64,000 nucleotides of DNA from Sporomusaceae bacterium (GTDB lineage: Bacteria > Bacillota > Negativicutes > Acidaminococcales > JAJUGR01): assembly GCA_029265905.1 (NCBI GenBank), contig JAJUGR010000003.1, positions 62,001 to 126,000 of the forward strand, in the 5' to 3' direction. A model generated the notes under the pieces. That model was given only the letters and a program-made list of their open reading frames with translations. It made no database searches and was not told where the DNA came from. Position 1 is the first letter of the stretch. The number at the start of each line of letters is the position of its first letter. A program made the position numbers and the translations under genes. Below, piece by piece: positions 44,956-55,150 of the stretch.

Positions 44956-45534
44956 TCAGGCCAGCAGGCGGCCGGCGGCCAGCAAAATGCCGGCGCAGGC
45001 TTCGGCGTCGCTCGCCGCGTCATGATGCACCAGCGGCAAGCCCAGATAGTCAGCTACGGTGTTGAGCTTGTGATTGCACAGGTCCGGCCACATGCGCCGC
45101 GCAACATACAGCGAATCCAGATAGGAAAAGGACGGGGTCCTGATCCCGTAGCAGCCCAGCGTCGCCCGCAGCACGTTCATGTCAAATGCGGCGTTGTGCG
45201 CGGCCAGCACATTGCCCGCCACATAAGGGGCCAATTCCGCCCACACCTTTTCAAAGCTGGGCGCGTTGGCAACCGTAAGCGCATCGATCCCATGCAAATA
45301 CGTAAACGTAAACCGGTTTTCCGGCGGCTTGATCAGCCAGCACCGCCGCTCGACCACCGCGCCCCGTTCAACGCGCACCAAGCCGAGCTGGCAGGCGCTG
45401 TCCCGGCGTTCGCTGGCCGTTTCAAAGTCAAGCACCGTTATCCCCGTGACCAGGCTTTTACAGAGCTGCTCCCGCCAGTCAGGGGCCTTTTTTTGTTCCA
45501 TCGTCAAATCGCTTGCCTCCAACATCAGTGTCAT
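44956..45534 (-). CDS. DEDDh 3'-5' exonuclease (DnaQ/PolC epsilon-like)
   Basis: This up-to-192-residue nuclease has the DEDDh residues: VLDFETA, HNAAFDM and HHDAASDAEA. It resembles stand-alone epsilon-type exonucleases rather than PolC itself. ATG 45534 lies next to AGAGGT, so the ATG three codons later may be used. Its role (proofreading, repair or RNA trimming) is not determined. Confidence 0.88.
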   Translation of the reverse strand: MTLMLEASDLTMEQKKAPDWREQLCKSLVTGITVLDFETASERRDSACQLGLVRVERGAVVERRCWLIKPPENRFTFTYLHGIDALTVANAPSFEKVWAELAPYVAGNVLAAHNAAFDMNVLRATLGCYGIRTPSFSYLDSLYVARRMWPDLCNHKLNTVADYLGLPLVHHDAASDAEACAGILLAAGRLLA

Positions 45535-45547
45535 ACCTCTACTATAA

Positions 45548-45577
45548 CAAAAAAGCGTGACAACGAGGTGTCACGCT
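45548..45577 (-). terminator. Terminator after the amino-acid ABC transporter operon
   Basis: AGCGTGACA and TGTCACGCT (45554-45562 and 45569-45577) form a 9-bp stem, followed on the minus strand by TTTTTTG. Confidence 0.85.
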
Positions 45578-45593
45578 CAAAATTTTTCCGCTT

Positions 45594-46322
45594 CTAGTGA
45601 TTGAGTATCCGGCTCAAAAATTGTTTCGTACGCTCATTCTGCGGGTTGGCAAAAAACGCCTGCGGCGGCGCCTCTTCGACGATCGCCCCATCCGCCATGA
45701 ACACAACGCGGTTGGCCACCTCGCGGGCAAACCCCATTTCATGCGTCACAACCACCATCGTCATGCCGTCGCGCGCCAAGCCCTTCATCACTTCCAGCAC
45801 TTCCGCGATCATTTCCGGATCAAGCGCGGAGGTCGGCTCGTCAAACAGCATCACCTGCGGGTGCATCGCCAAGGCCCGGGCAATCGCCACGCGCTGCTGC
45901 TGGCCGCCCGACAGCCTGGACGGATAGGACTGCGCCTTTTCCGGCAAGCCGACCTTTTTCAACAGGGCCATGGCCGTCGCTTCCGCTTCCGCCCGCGTTT
46001 TGTTCTGCACATGGATCGGGCCCATGGTGATATTGTCAAGCACGTTTTTATGGTTGAACAGGTTGAACTGTTGAAAAACCATGCCGGTCAACTGCCGGGC
46101 CTGGTGCAGGTTAGCCTGGCTGGCGTGCACGGAAATGCCGTTTACCGTCACCGCTCCGCCCTGAATCGTCTCCAGGCCGTTGATCGTGCGCAGCAGCGTG
46201 CTTTTGCCGGAGCCGCTCGGTCCGATCACGACGACCACCTCGCCCGGCGCCACCGTCAGCGACACGTTTTTCAGCACCTCCAGCGGGCCGAAACTTTTAC
46301 ATACATTCGTTAGCTTAATCAC
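45594..46322 (-). CDS. Polar amino-acid ABC transporter ATP-binding protein
   Basis: This GlnQ/ArtM-like ATPase has 242 residues: Walker [11 protein letters not shown]-loop [15 protein letters not shown] signature [15 protein letters not shown], Walker [13 protein letters not shown] and the switch histidine in VTHEMGF. It overlaps the permease gene by 8 bp. Confidence 0.96.
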   Translation of the reverse strand: MIKLTNVCKSFGPLEVLKNVSLTVAPGEVVVVIGPSGSGKSTLLRTINGLETIQGGAVTVNGISVHASQANLHQARQLTGMVFQQFNLFNHKNVLDNITMGPIHVQNKTRAEAEATAMALLKKVGLPEKAQSYPSRLSGGQQQRVAIARALAMHPQVMLFDEPTSALDPEMIAEVLEVMKGLARDGMTMVVVTHEMGFAREVANRVVFMADGAIVEEAPPQAFFANPQNERTKQFLSRILNH

Positions 46323-46971
46323 TTTCCGCCAGCCTCTTTTCCAGCTTTCTCACCACTAAGGACAGCCCAAACGACAAGATGAAGTAGAAGGCGGCAATCG
46401 CCAGCCATACCTCAAACGCCCGGAAAGTGATGGTTACGATGTTTTTCGCCACATAAGTCAGGTCCGTCACCGCAATCACCGACACCAGGGACGAATCCTT
46501 GACCAAGGTGATGAACTGTCCGGCCAGTGGCGGCAAAATCCGCTTGATCGCCTGCGGCAAAATAATGAGACGCATCGCCTGCCAGTCCGTCATGCCGATC
46601 GACAAGGCGGCTTCGAGCTGCCCGCGGTGGATCGACTGGATGCCGGCGCGGATAATTTCAGTAATGTAAGCGCCGGAAAAGAACGACAGCGCCAGAACGG
46701 AGGCCGCCAGCGGCGAAAGGCTGAAAAACACGCCTAAGCCAAAATAGATGAACAAGATTTGAATGAGCAGCGGCGTATTGCGAATCCATTCCACATAAAC
46801 GTTACCGATGCTGCGCAGTAAAAAGGACTTGGAGGTGCGGCACAAAGCGCCCGCCACCCCCATGATGCTGCCCAGTATAATCGATAAGATGGAAATTTGA
46901 ATCGTCATGTACAGCCCATCGAGAATGGCCGGCAAATACTCGCGCAGGACGCCAAAATCCAACTGGTACAC
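46315..46971 (-). CDS. Polar amino-acid ABC transporter permease
   Basis: This 218-residue permease of the His/Glu/Gln/Arg/opine type (HEQRo) has about five membrane segments and the EAA loop ([23 protein letters not shown]). A single permease gene implies a homodimer. Confidence 0.95.
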   Translation of the reverse strand: MYQLDFGVLREYLPAILDGLYMTIQISILSIILGSIMGVAGALCRTSKSFLLRSIGNVYVEWIRNTPLLIQILFIYFGLGVFFSLSPLAASVLALSFFSGAYITEIIRAGIQSIHRGQLEAALSIGMTDWQAMRLIILPQAIKRILPPLAGQFITLVKDSSLVSVIAVTDLTYVAKNIVTITFRAFEVWLAIAAFYFILSFGLSLVVRKLEKRLAESD

Positions 46972-46996
46972 AGGCTTAATCCCCCATCGTCAGTGC

Positions 46997-47818
46997 TTAT
47001 TTCTTAGGCGGCACCATGTCCCACCATTTCATGTCGACAAACCAATAATTATACGCTTTTTTCGACTCTTCGCTGGCTTTGTATTTTTTAACGAATTTGT
47101 TCACTTCGGCCAGCAGCTCCGGATTGCCCTTCGGAACGGCAATGCCCAGCTCCTCCGTTGTAAACGGTTCTAAGATGGCGTAGGTCGCATCACTGTTCAT
47201 CTTATTGTAAATGGCAACCCAAGGCACTTCATGAATAACCGCGGTCGCCTTGCCGTTCAGCAATTCCAGACCGGCCAGCGCCGAACCTTCAAACTTCTTC
47301 ACTTCCGCATTCTTGAACATTTTCGTCGCCGTTTGGTCAGCTGTCGTGCCCATGGAGACGGCAATGACATTGCCTTTTTGGTCAAGGTCCTGCCACGTTT
47401 TTACGTTCGGATAGTTCTTGTTGACCAGCATGGCCTGGCCGGAGGTGAAGTATGAATCAGAGAAATCCACTACTTCCTTGCGCTTGTCGGTGATCGTCAT
47501 GCCGGCGATGACAACGTCGATCTTTTTCGCCTGCAGGGCCGGAATCAAGCCGCTGAACGCATAGTTCTGGAATTCGACTTCCACGCCCAGTTCTTTTCCA
47601 AGCGCCTTGGCAACTTCAATATCAAAGCCAACGAGTTGGCCGTTTTTATCCGCCATTTCAAACGGGTAATAGCCAGTCGCCGTACCAACAACCAACTTGC
47701 CTTTTTTCTTAATTGCATCGACTGCCGTTTCTTTTTTGGCCGTACCGCAACCGGCCATGGCGACCGCCAGTACGCAAACCGCCATCAAGCCCGCGACCGT
47801 CTTCACCCAGTTTTTCAT
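46997..47818 (-). CDS. Polar amino-acid ABC transporter substrate-binding lipoprotein
   Basis: This 273-residue protein has a lipoprotein signal (lipobox VAMAGC, lipidated Cys24) and the SBP_bac_3 fold (LVVGTATGYYPFE, VGFDIEVAKALGKELG, DVVIAGMTIT). Substrates of close families are glutamine, arginine, histidine or cystine; the pocket residues do not settle which one to an unaided reader. Confidence 0.95.
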   Translation of the reverse strand: MKNWVKTVAGLMAVCVLAVAMAGCGTAKKETAVDAIKKKGKLVVGTATGYYPFEMADKNGQLVGFDIEVAKALGKELGVEVEFQNYAFSGLIPALQAKKIDVVIAGMTITDKRKEVVDFSDSYFTSGQAMLVNKNYPNVKTWQDLDQKGNVIAVSMGTTADQTATKMFKNAEVKKFEGSALAGLELLNGKATAVIHEVPWVAIYNKMNSDATYAILEPFTTEELGIAVPKGNPELLAEVNKFVKKYKASEESKKAYNYWFVDMKWWDMVPPKK

Positions 47819-47854
47819 AATAGCCCCCCTATATTAATGTAAATTACGTAACTA

Positions 47855-47883
47855 ATTATAAATTCAGGCGGGGAATAACACAA
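47855..47883 (-). promoter_or_regulatory. Promoter of the amino-acid transporter operon
   Basis: Minus-strand TTGTGT (47878-47883), a 17-bp spacer and a perfect TATAAT (47855-47860). A GTTACGTAAT palindromic tract follows in the leader. Confidence 0.72.
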
Positions 47884-47920
47884 GCTGTTTTCGTGAGACT
47901 CCTTCCATTGCGAGCGAAAA

Positions 47921-47959
47921 GAAAACCGCCCGGGTGTAAAATTGCTTACACCCGGGCGG
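47921..47959 (-). terminator. Terminator after the 2-oxoacid oxidoreductase operon
   Basis: A 14-bp stem (arms 47926-47939 and 47946-47959, CCGCCCGGGTGTAA) with a 6-nt loop is followed on the minus strand by TTTTCTTTTC. Confidence 0.88.
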
Positions 47960-48029
47960 CGACTTTACGCGATGCCTCGCGCTTGCTAAAACCAGCGAAG
48001 CGTTACCAGCTCATCGCAAAAAGCTGCCC

Positions 48030-48576
48030 TCATCGCCGGCCCGCACAGCGCGCTTCCGCGACGCACCCGCCACCAAGCGCAACGGCCCGCCACTCCTTTT
48101 TTGCCACCTCTGGCTTGCCTGCAAAGTGCTTCGTGATCGCCTGCTGCAAAAACGCTTCCGGGACGGCCTGCGTGGCCTCGACCAGCGCCCCCAGCGCCAC
48201 CATGTTGGCCAGGTGAAGGTCGCCGCACGACTCCGCCAGGTCGTTCATCGGCACATAGTAGGTGCGGATATCGCTGCGCGCCGCTTTTTGTTTGACCAGC
48301 GAACTGTTGATGATCAGCACACCGCCCTGACGCACGGTCCGCTCAAACCGCTCCAGCGAAGGTTCGTTCATCACCACCATCGCGCTTGGTTTCGTTACGA
48401 CCGGACAGCCAATCGGCTCATCGGAGATAACGGTCGAGCACGAGGCCGTGCCGCCGCGCATCTCCGGACCGTAAGACGGCATCCAGGAAACTTCTTTGCC
48501 CGCCAGCATGCCGGCATAAACCAGCATGCGGCCGGCGAGCAGCACGCCTTGACCGCCAAAACCGGCAAACATCACT

Positions 48577-48587
<11 letters not shown>
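48030..48587 (-). CDS. 2-oxoacid:ferredoxin oxidoreductase gamma subunit
   Basis: This ~185-residue gamma subunit (POR/KOR_C domain) begins MEHEVMFAGFGGQGVLLAG. It forms part of the enzyme that decarboxylates a 2-oxoacid to its acyl-CoA with ferredoxin reduction. It overlaps the beta gene by 11 bp. The subunit order ferredoxin-alpha-beta-gamma fits both 2-oxoglutarate (Kor) and branched-chain 2-oxoacid (Vor) enzymes. Confidence 0.93.
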
Positions 48588-49332
<745 letters not shown>

Positions 49333-49333
49333 A

Positions 49334-50401
49334 TCACCGCACCGCCTTCCCTGCCATAATCTGCTCAATCCGCTCCAGCAATTCCTCCACATTCGTCAAA
49401 TGTCCGCCCGTGCGGCCGTAGAAATGGACCGGCTTTTGGCAGCAGGTTACGCGTTCCACATCCTCCAGCATTTGGCCGCAGCTCATTTCCGCCACCAAAA
49501 AAGCGTTGGTCTGTTTTGCCAAGGCAAACAGCGCTTCTTCCGGGAAAGGAAACAAGGTGATCGGACGAAACACCCCAACCTTCAAGCCTTTGGCGCGCGC
49601 CTTCGCCATCGCCGATTTGGCGACGCGCGCACTGATGCCGTAGGCCACCAGCACCAGGTCGGCGTCTTCCGTTTGCAGCGCCTCGTATCGGACCTCATTG
49701 CGCCGCACCAGGGCGTACTTATCCTGCAGGGCGCGATTGTGCGCCTCCAATTCGTCACGGTCAAGCGCCAGCGTCTGAACCACATTCAACTTTTCCCGCC
49801 CCCGCCGGCCAGCAACAGCCCACGGCTTGTCCGGCGCCGGTTTTGGTTCCCCTTCAAGCTTTACAGCTTCCATCATCTGCCCCAGGGCGCCGTCCGCCAG
49901 CAACAGGGCCGGCATACGGTACTGATCCGCCAAGGCGAACCCCAACAGCGTAAAATCATACATTTCCTGCACGCTGTCCGGGGCCAGCACAAGCAGCCGG
50001 TAGTCGCCATGACCGCCGCCCTTGGTGGCCTGAAAATAATCCGCCTGTCCGGGCAGGATCGTGCCCAAACCAGGTCCGCCGCGCTGCACGTTGACCAATA
50101 AGCACGGCAGCTCCGCTGCGGCCAAATAAGAAATCCCCTCCTGCTTCAGGCTAAAGCCAGGGCTCGACGACGAGGTCATCGCCCGCGCCCCGCAAGCAGC
50201 CGCCCCATACACCATATTGACCGAGGCTATCTCGCTTTCCGCCTGAAGAAATACGCCTCCGCGCTTTGGCAATTCTCTTGCCATAAACTCCGGCAATTCA
50301 CTTTGCGGCGTAATCGGATACGCGAAGTAATACCGGCAGCCGGCGCGAAGGGCCGCTTCCCCGATGGCTTCGTTTCCCTTCATCAGAACCTTTTCAACCA
50401 C
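49334..50401 (-). CDS. 2-oxoacid:ferredoxin oxidoreductase alpha subunit
   Basis: This 355-residue alpha subunit has KGNEAIGEAALRAGCRYYFAYPITPQSE (pyrimidine-binding domain, shown here in two parts: KGNEAIGEAA and YFAYPITPQSE), SSSPGFSLKQE and a C-terminal transketolase-C-like domain. The fold and length match KorA/VorB. Confidence 0.94.
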   Translation of the reverse strand: MVEKVLMKGNEAIGEAALRAGCRYYFAYPITPQSELPEFMARELPKRGGVFLQAESEIASVNMVYGAAACGARAMTSSSSPGFSLKQEGISYLAAAELPCLLVNVQRGGPGLGTILPGQADYFQATKGGGHGDYRLLVLAPDSVQEMYDFTLLGFALADQYRMPALLLADGALGQMMEAVKLEGEPKPAPDKPWAVAGRRGREKLNVVQTLALDRDELEAHNRALQDKYALVRRNEVRYEALQTEDADLVLVAYGISARVAKSAMAKARAKGLKVGVFRPITLFPFPEEALFALAKQTNAFLVAEMSCGQMLEDVERVTCCQKPVHFYGRTGGHLTNVEELLERIEQIMAGKAVR

Positions 50402-50419
50402 CGCTCTTCCCCTCGCTTC

Positions 50420-50623
50420 CTATTTATAAATCTCGATTACCGCGTCCGGGCACATGATCGCACAAAAGGCGCAGCCAATACAGGCTGTTTCGTCGATGCA
50501 TCGCGCAACCGCATAACCGTTGCTGTTCAGGTCATGGCTCAGGACAAGAATTTTTTTGGGACAGACCGAGACGCACCTCTCACACGCCTTGCACTTTTTT
50601 TCGTTAAACACAGGTCTCGGCAC
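50420..50623 (-). CDS. 2-oxoacid:ferredoxin oxidoreductase delta subunit (2[4Fe-4S] ferredoxin)
   Basis: This 67-residue ferredoxin has two CxxCxxCxxxC-type motifs (Cys11-14-17-21 and Cys48-51-54-58). It starts at GTG 50623 with GAGGGAG seven bases ahead. It takes electrons from the TPP subunit. Only 33 bp separate it from the upstream secreted protein A, with no terminator or clear promoter in between. Confidence 0.94.
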   Translation of the reverse strand: MPRPVFNEKKCKACERCVSVCPKKILVLSHDLNSNGYAVARCIDETACIGCAFCAIMCPDAVIEIYK

Positions 50624-50656
50624 ACCACCACTCCCTCTCGTTTATTTATGGACTTC

Positions 50657-52459
50657 TTACAGCCGTTTTAACAACGGCAAAGCCACCCCCAACATAGCGG
50701 CGTCATCCTGATGATACACCTCTGCATCATCCCGAATAAAAACCAGTACGTCGCCGAACGTAAAACCGACACCGACTAGCTCCTCGCTTTCGTTGTAAAA
50801 CAGAGCCGCCTCGCGAACCCGCGTGCCATGGTACCAAAAATACCCCTGGTTGTGGCCATCGCCTTCATGCCATTTTTCCGACCGCAGGCCCGGAAAGAGC
50901 GAATTCCAGCCATGGCTGTCGATCGGCTCCAGCTGATACGCCGAAGAAGAAAAGCGTTCGCGCATGTCGCGCCGGGATTCGTGCCATTGAAACGGCGACG
51001 GCTCATTATAGTTGAAATTAGAGCGCCGCCAACGCTGCGCCAGGTCCCTCCCGCCAGTCCAGCCCTGTCCAGTTGGCCTTTGCTCCCGCAGCCCGACCGG
51101 CCGCCGCAACAGCGCACCTGACTGTTCCAGCCATGCGGCATCCGTGGGTTGATAGACCGCGTTGTTGTCCCGGATAAAAATAAAAGCATCGTTCCACAAC
51201 AAACCGACGCCGGACAATTCGTCGCGGTCATCATAGAACAGCATGGCATCGTAGATGCGCTTGCCGCGATACCAAAAAGCGCCATCGGCAGTTTGGCCGC
51301 CGTCGTCATGCCAGCGATCCGCATGCAGCCCCGGGAGTTGGCTGTTCCACTGGCGGTCATACACCGGTCCCAACTGGACATTTGCGGCGGATAACCGCTC
51401 GAAAATGGCATATCTGGATTCCCGCCATTGCCAGGGCAGCTTGCCGTCAAAGCTCGCTGCAATTTGCCGCCAGGCCGGTTCACGATAGGCGTCGTGCAGC
51501 CAGTCAAAGCTTTTAAGCCCGGACTGACGGATATCTTTTTGCTGCTGTTCCAGCCGTTGCTGCTCAGCCAAACGCAATTGTTCCCGCACGATTTCCGCCT
51601 GCCGGTTGCGCTCTTCTTCCAGACGCTTCTGCGCTTCCAGCCGTTCTTGCTCTTCCAGGCGCTTCTGCGCCTCTATCCTTTGTTGTTCCTCCAGTCGCTT
51701 TTGCTCAGCGATGCGCTGTTGCTCCGCCAGGCGCTGCTCTTCCGCCAAGCGCGCTTCCTCGACCCGGCGTTTTTCTTCCGCCTCCAGCCGCTTCTGCGCT
51801 TCCAGCCGTTCTTGCTCTTCCAGGCGCTTCTGCTCCTCGATGCGCTGCTCTTGCGCAAGCCGCGCTTCCTCTACCCGGCGTTTTTCCTCCGCCTCCAGCC
51901 GTTTTTGCGCTTCCAACCGTTCTTGCTCTTCCAGGCGCTTCTGCGCCTCTATCCTCTGCTGTTCCTCCAGTCGCTTCTGCGCCTCGAGCTTCTGCTCCGC
52001 CAGACGCTGCTCTTGCGCAAGCCGCGCTTCCTCTACCCGGCGCTTTTCTTCCACCTCCAGCCGCTTCTGCGCTTCCAGCCGTTCTTGCTCTTCCAAGCGC
52101 TGCTGCGCCTCTATCCTCTGCTGTTCCTCCAGGCGCTTCTGCGCCTCGAGCTTCTGCTGTTCTTCCAGCCGTTGCTGTTCTTCTAAGCGCTTCTGCTCCT
52201 CGATGCGCTGCTCTTCCGCAAGTCGCGCTTGCTCCTGCCGCTTCTGTGCCTCGGCCCGCTCCTGTTCTTTGCGCGCTCGTTCGCGGCGCATCTCTTCCTG
52301 CCATTGCCGCCGTTGCTCGTCTTGCCAACGGCGGTATTCCTCCTGTTGCCGCTGCTCGTCACTTTGAGCCGTAGCTGCCAATAACGGCAGACTAATGCCA
52401 GCTTGCATAAGGGTCACCACCAGCGAACAGATAACGATTTTCTGCGACCGTCTCATCAT
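50657..52459 (-). CDS. Secreted coiled-coil protein A with two WHESR domains (family not recognised)
   Basis: This 600-residue protein opens with a signal peptide (cleavage likely after ATA near residue 31, core IVICSLVVTLMQAGI). It continues with ~280 residues of Glu/Gln/Arg/Lys-rich heptad repeat (about 35-315) and ends with two copies of a ~95-residue domain (about 342-437 and 488-583). Copy 1 is degenerate (WRESR, LPGL); copy 2 has the full set WHESR, LEPI, WNSLFPGL, FWYHGTR, ELVGVGF, VFIRDD. The signal peptide and domains match protein B (59314-61068), and protein C (61257-62051) has one copy. Start ATG 52459 or 52456 behind GGGGGC. Function unknown; the layout suggests a stalk with terminal binding modules outside the inner membrane. 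Confidence 0.85.
   Translation of the reverse strand: MMRRSQKIVICSLVVTLMQAGISLPLLAATAQSDEQRQQEEYRRWQDEQRRQWQEEMRRERARKEQERAEAQKRQEQARLAEEQRIEEQKRLEEQQRLEEQQKLEAQKRLEEQQRIEAQQRLEEQERLEAQKRLEVEEKRRVEEARLAQEQRLAEQKLEAQKRLEEQQRIEAQKRLEEQERLEAQKRLEAEEKRRVEEARLAQEQRIEEQKRLEEQERLEAQKRLEAEEKRRVEEARLAEEQRLAEQQRIAEQKRLEEQQRIEAQKRLEEQERLEAQKRLEEERNRQAEIVREQLRLAEQQRLEQQQKDIRQSGLKSFDWLHDAYREPAWRQIAASFDGKLPWQWRESRYAIFERLSAANVQLGPVYDRQWNSQLPGLHADRWHDDGGQTADGAFWYRGKRIYDAMLFYDDRDELSGVGLLWNDAFIFIRDNNAVYQPTDAAWLEQSGALLRRPVGLREQRPTGQGWTGGRDLAQRWRRSNFNYNEPSPFQWHESRRDMRERFSSSAYQLEPIDSHGWNSLFPGLRSEKWHEGDGHNQGYFWYHGTRVREAALFYNESEELVGVGFTFGDVLVFIRDDAEVYHQDDAAMLGVALPLLKRL
51515..52357 (-). repeat. Internal imperfect tandem repeats encoding the coiled coil of protein A
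   Basis: Units encoding RLEEQERLEAQKRLEAEEKR and RVEEARLAQEQR recur several times with near-identical DNA over 100-200 bp stretches. Such tracts expand and contract by slippage or recombination, so the length may differ between strains. Confidence 0.85.
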
Positions 52460-52549
52460 CGTTCATCGCCCCCACGCTTATGCTGTATTTGCTGTTCATA
52501 CAACGCATTTCCTGACGTCGCTGCGCCGGCGCCTCGGCTCCCGCAGTCG

Positions 52550-54922
52550 CTAAGGATGAATTTTCCAAATTTCCGTTGCGTATTCGTCAACCGTGCGATC
52601 GCTGGAAAAACGCCCCGAGCAGGCAATGTTCACGCCTGCTACCCGCCAGCGGCGCTGCGGCTGGCGAAACAGATCGTCAATCCGCTCTTGGGCCTCGAGA
52701 TAAGCGGCAAAATCCTGCAGCTCCAAAAACTCGCTTTTCGTGCGAATCAAATGGTCATACAGCAGCTTGAACTCGTACCGATCCGCCGTCAGGCTGCCGT
52801 CAATCAGTTGATTAATGCATCTTCTCACCCGCTCATCCTGATGGTAAATGTGCATCGGATCCCCGTTCTCCGAGCGGTAACAGGCGTCTGCCTCCTGCGC
52901 ATTGAGCCCGAAGATCACAATATTGTCGTCGCCGACCGCCTCCCTTATCTCGACCACCGCCCCGTCCAGCGTCCCCACGGTGATCGCGCCGTTCATCATC
53001 AGCTTCATATTGCTGGTGCCGGAGGCCTCTTTGCCGGCCGTCGAAATCTGTTCGCTGATGTCCGCGGCAGGAATGATCCGTTCTGCGAGTGAAACACCGT
53101 AATCCTCCAAAAAAACCACTTTGATTTTGTCCTGAATGGCTTTGTCCGCGTTAATCTTGGCGGCCAGCGCATTGATCAGCCGGATCACCTTCTTCGCCAG
53201 GTCATAGCCCGGCGCCGCCTTCCCGGCAAAAATGAACGTCCTGGGCAGCACATCAAGGTTGGGGTTGTCCCGCAGCCGGTTGTAAAGTTCCATGATGCGC
53301 AAAGCGTTCAGCAGCTGCCGCTTGTAACCATGTATGCGTTTGACCTGCACATCAAACAAAGCGTGCGGGTCGACGCATAGTTGCCCATGTTCGGCAATAT
53401 ATTTCGCCAGCGCCCGTTTTTGCGCTTGCTTAACGGCGGCCAGTTTTTGCCCAAACGCCGCATCATCGACAAGCGGATGCAATTTCGCCAGCTCCGACGG
53501 CTGTTGCACCCAGGCCGGACCGATTGCCTCCGTGATCAAATCGGCCAAGCCGGGGTTAGCGTGAAGAAGCCAGCGGCGATGCGTAATGCCGTTGGTTTTG
53601 TTGTTGAATTTCTCCGGCGTATACGCGTGGAATAATTTCAGCAGATCGTTTTCCAAAATAGCGGTATGAAGCGCCGCCACGCCATTGACGCTGTAACTTC
53701 CCACCACCGCCAGATGAGCCATGTTCACATAGCCGTAGGCAATCACCGCCATGTCCGCGATATGCCCCCACTCACCCGGATACCGCTGCCACAGCTGGCG
53801 GCAGAATCGTTCATTGATCTCATGCACGATTTCATACATGCGTGGCAGAATCTGCCTGAATTGGTCGACCGGCCACTTTTCCAAGGCTTCCGGCAGCACG
53901 GTGTGGTTCGTGTAGGAAATCGTGCTGGTCGTTATTTCCCAGGCTTCATCCCAGCCCATGCCTTCCTCATCCATCAAAATGCGCATCAGTTCCGGAATCG
54001 CCAGGGCCGGATGCGTATCGTTAATATGAACGGCAATTTGATTGGCCAGCATGGTTAGATCCGCGCCCTGCTTTTTCTTGATATGCCGGACAATGCTTTG
54101 CAAGCCGGCTGAAACCAAAAAATACTCCTGCACCAGCCTGAGCGTCCGCCCCTCCTGATAGCGGTCGTCCGGATACAAAATTTGCGAAATCGACTCCACC
54201 CAGGTTTTGCATTCCATCAGTTCATGCACGGTGGCGGGAGTCAGGCTGGAGTAGTTCAAGTCAAAGCCATCCCGCAATTCGGCACTCCAGAGCCGCAAGG
54301 TGTTGACTGTGCTGTTGCCGTAGCCGATGATCGGGATATCATACGGAACCGCCTTCACAAGCCCAATCGGCGCGCCAAATTGCACGTGAACCGCTTTTTG
54401 CGATTTGCGATACTCCCAAATATCCAATTCCTTCAGCCAGTTATCCGGCCTTTCCACCTGTTCGCCGTTGGCAATGTCCTGTTCAAAAAGGCCATAGGTG
54501 TAGCGTATGCCGCAGCCATGCCCGGGGAGGCCCTTCGCCGCCATCGAATCCAAAAAACAAGCCGCCAGCCGTCCCAGTCCCCCGTTGCCAAGGTCCGCAT
54601 CATGCTCGGCTTCCAGCAATTCATGATAATCTATTCCTAAATCAGCCAGCGCTTCAATCCATACCTCGCGGATTCCGGCGCCACGCAAGTTCATATCCAA
54701 AAAACGGCCGGGCAAGAACTCAATAGAAAAATAGTAAACTTGTTTTTGCCGTTTCGCATCATACCGCCGGGTAGTGTCGACCCAATTGCGGCCGATATAA
54801 TCCCGGACAAGGCTCGCCAATGCGGCATAACGATCCCAAGCGGATGCTTCCTCCAGATCAACGCCCGACAGCGCCAGCAAGCGCTCCTGAAAAGCGGCTT
54901 TACACTGTTCCTTAGTGAACAT
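52550..54922 (-). CDS. glgP: Glycogen/starch/alpha-glucan phosphorylase
   Basis: The enzyme phosphorolyses alpha-1,4-glucans to glucose 1-phosphate. This GT35 protein of about 790 residues has the conserved NGGLGRLAACFLDS, YGLFEQDI, NDTHPALAIPE and the PLP lysine in EASGTSNMKLMMNG (near residue 640). I start it at ATG 54922 (MFTKEQC) behind GGAGGGGG. No other glycogen gene is in the window. It has its own promoter. Confidence 0.97.
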   Translation of the reverse strand: MFTKEQCKAAFQERLLALSGVDLEEASAWDRYAALASLVRDYIGRNWVDTTRRYDAKRQKQVYYFSIEFLPGRFLDMNLRGAGIREVWIEALADLGIDYHELLEAEHDADLGNGGLGRLAACFLDSMAAKGLPGHGCGIRYTYGLFEQDIANGEQVERPDNWLKELDIWEYRKSQKAVHVQFGAPIGLVKAVPYDIPIIGYGNSTVNTLRLWSAELRDGFDLNYSSLTPATVHELMECKTWVESISQILYPDDRYQEGRTLRLVQEYFLVSAGLQSIVRHIKKKQGADLTMLANQIAVHINDTHPALAIPELMRILMDEEGMGWDEAWEITTSTISYTNHTVLPEALEKWPVDQFRQILPRMYEIVHEINERFCRQLWQRYPGEWGHIADMAVIAYGYVNMAHLAVVGSYSVNGVAALHTAILENDLLKLFHAYTPEKFNNKTNGITHRRWLLHANPGLADLITEAIGPAWVQQPSELAKLHPLVDDAAFGQKLAAVKQAQKRALAKYIAEHGQLCVDPHALFDVQVKRIHGYKRQLLNALRIMELYNRLRDNPNLDVLPRTFIFAGKAAPGYDLAKKVIRLINALAAKINADKAIQDKIKVVFLEDYGVSLAERIIPAADISEQISTAGKEASGTSNMKLMMNGAITVGTLDGAVVEIREAVGDDNIVIFGLNAQEADACYRSENGDPMHIYHQDERVRRCINQLIDGSLTADRYEFKLLYDHLIRTKSEFLELQDFAAYLEAQERIDDLFRQPQRRWRVAGVNIACSGRFSSDRTVDEYATEIWKIHP

Positions 54923-55047
54923 CGTCCAACCCCCTCCAATGCCTGTTGCCGGCAGGCGCCAAGCGTCCACTTCCATTTCCATCGCACCTGTTCGGCACAT
55001 CCAATGGAAGCATTCTATTTTTTCCCAAGAAACCCTGCTAACGCGAC

Positions 55048-55076
55048 ATAATAAAATGAATTTTTCAAATATTCAA
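55048..55076 (-). promoter_or_regulatory. glgP promoter
   Basis: Minus-strand TTGAAT (55071-55076), a 17-bp spacer and TATTAT (55048-55053). Confidence 0.65.
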
Positions 55077-55150
55077 CCCACCCCAGCAGGCTTTCCTCTT
55101 TTGCTTGCAGAATGTAGCTCTTAACCACAATGAGCGAAGGAAGGAACAGC

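Noticed and set aside
51515..52357. CRISPR-like regular repeats
   Set aside because: The units vary in length, have no unique spacers and are all in one reading frame of a coiled-coil protein.
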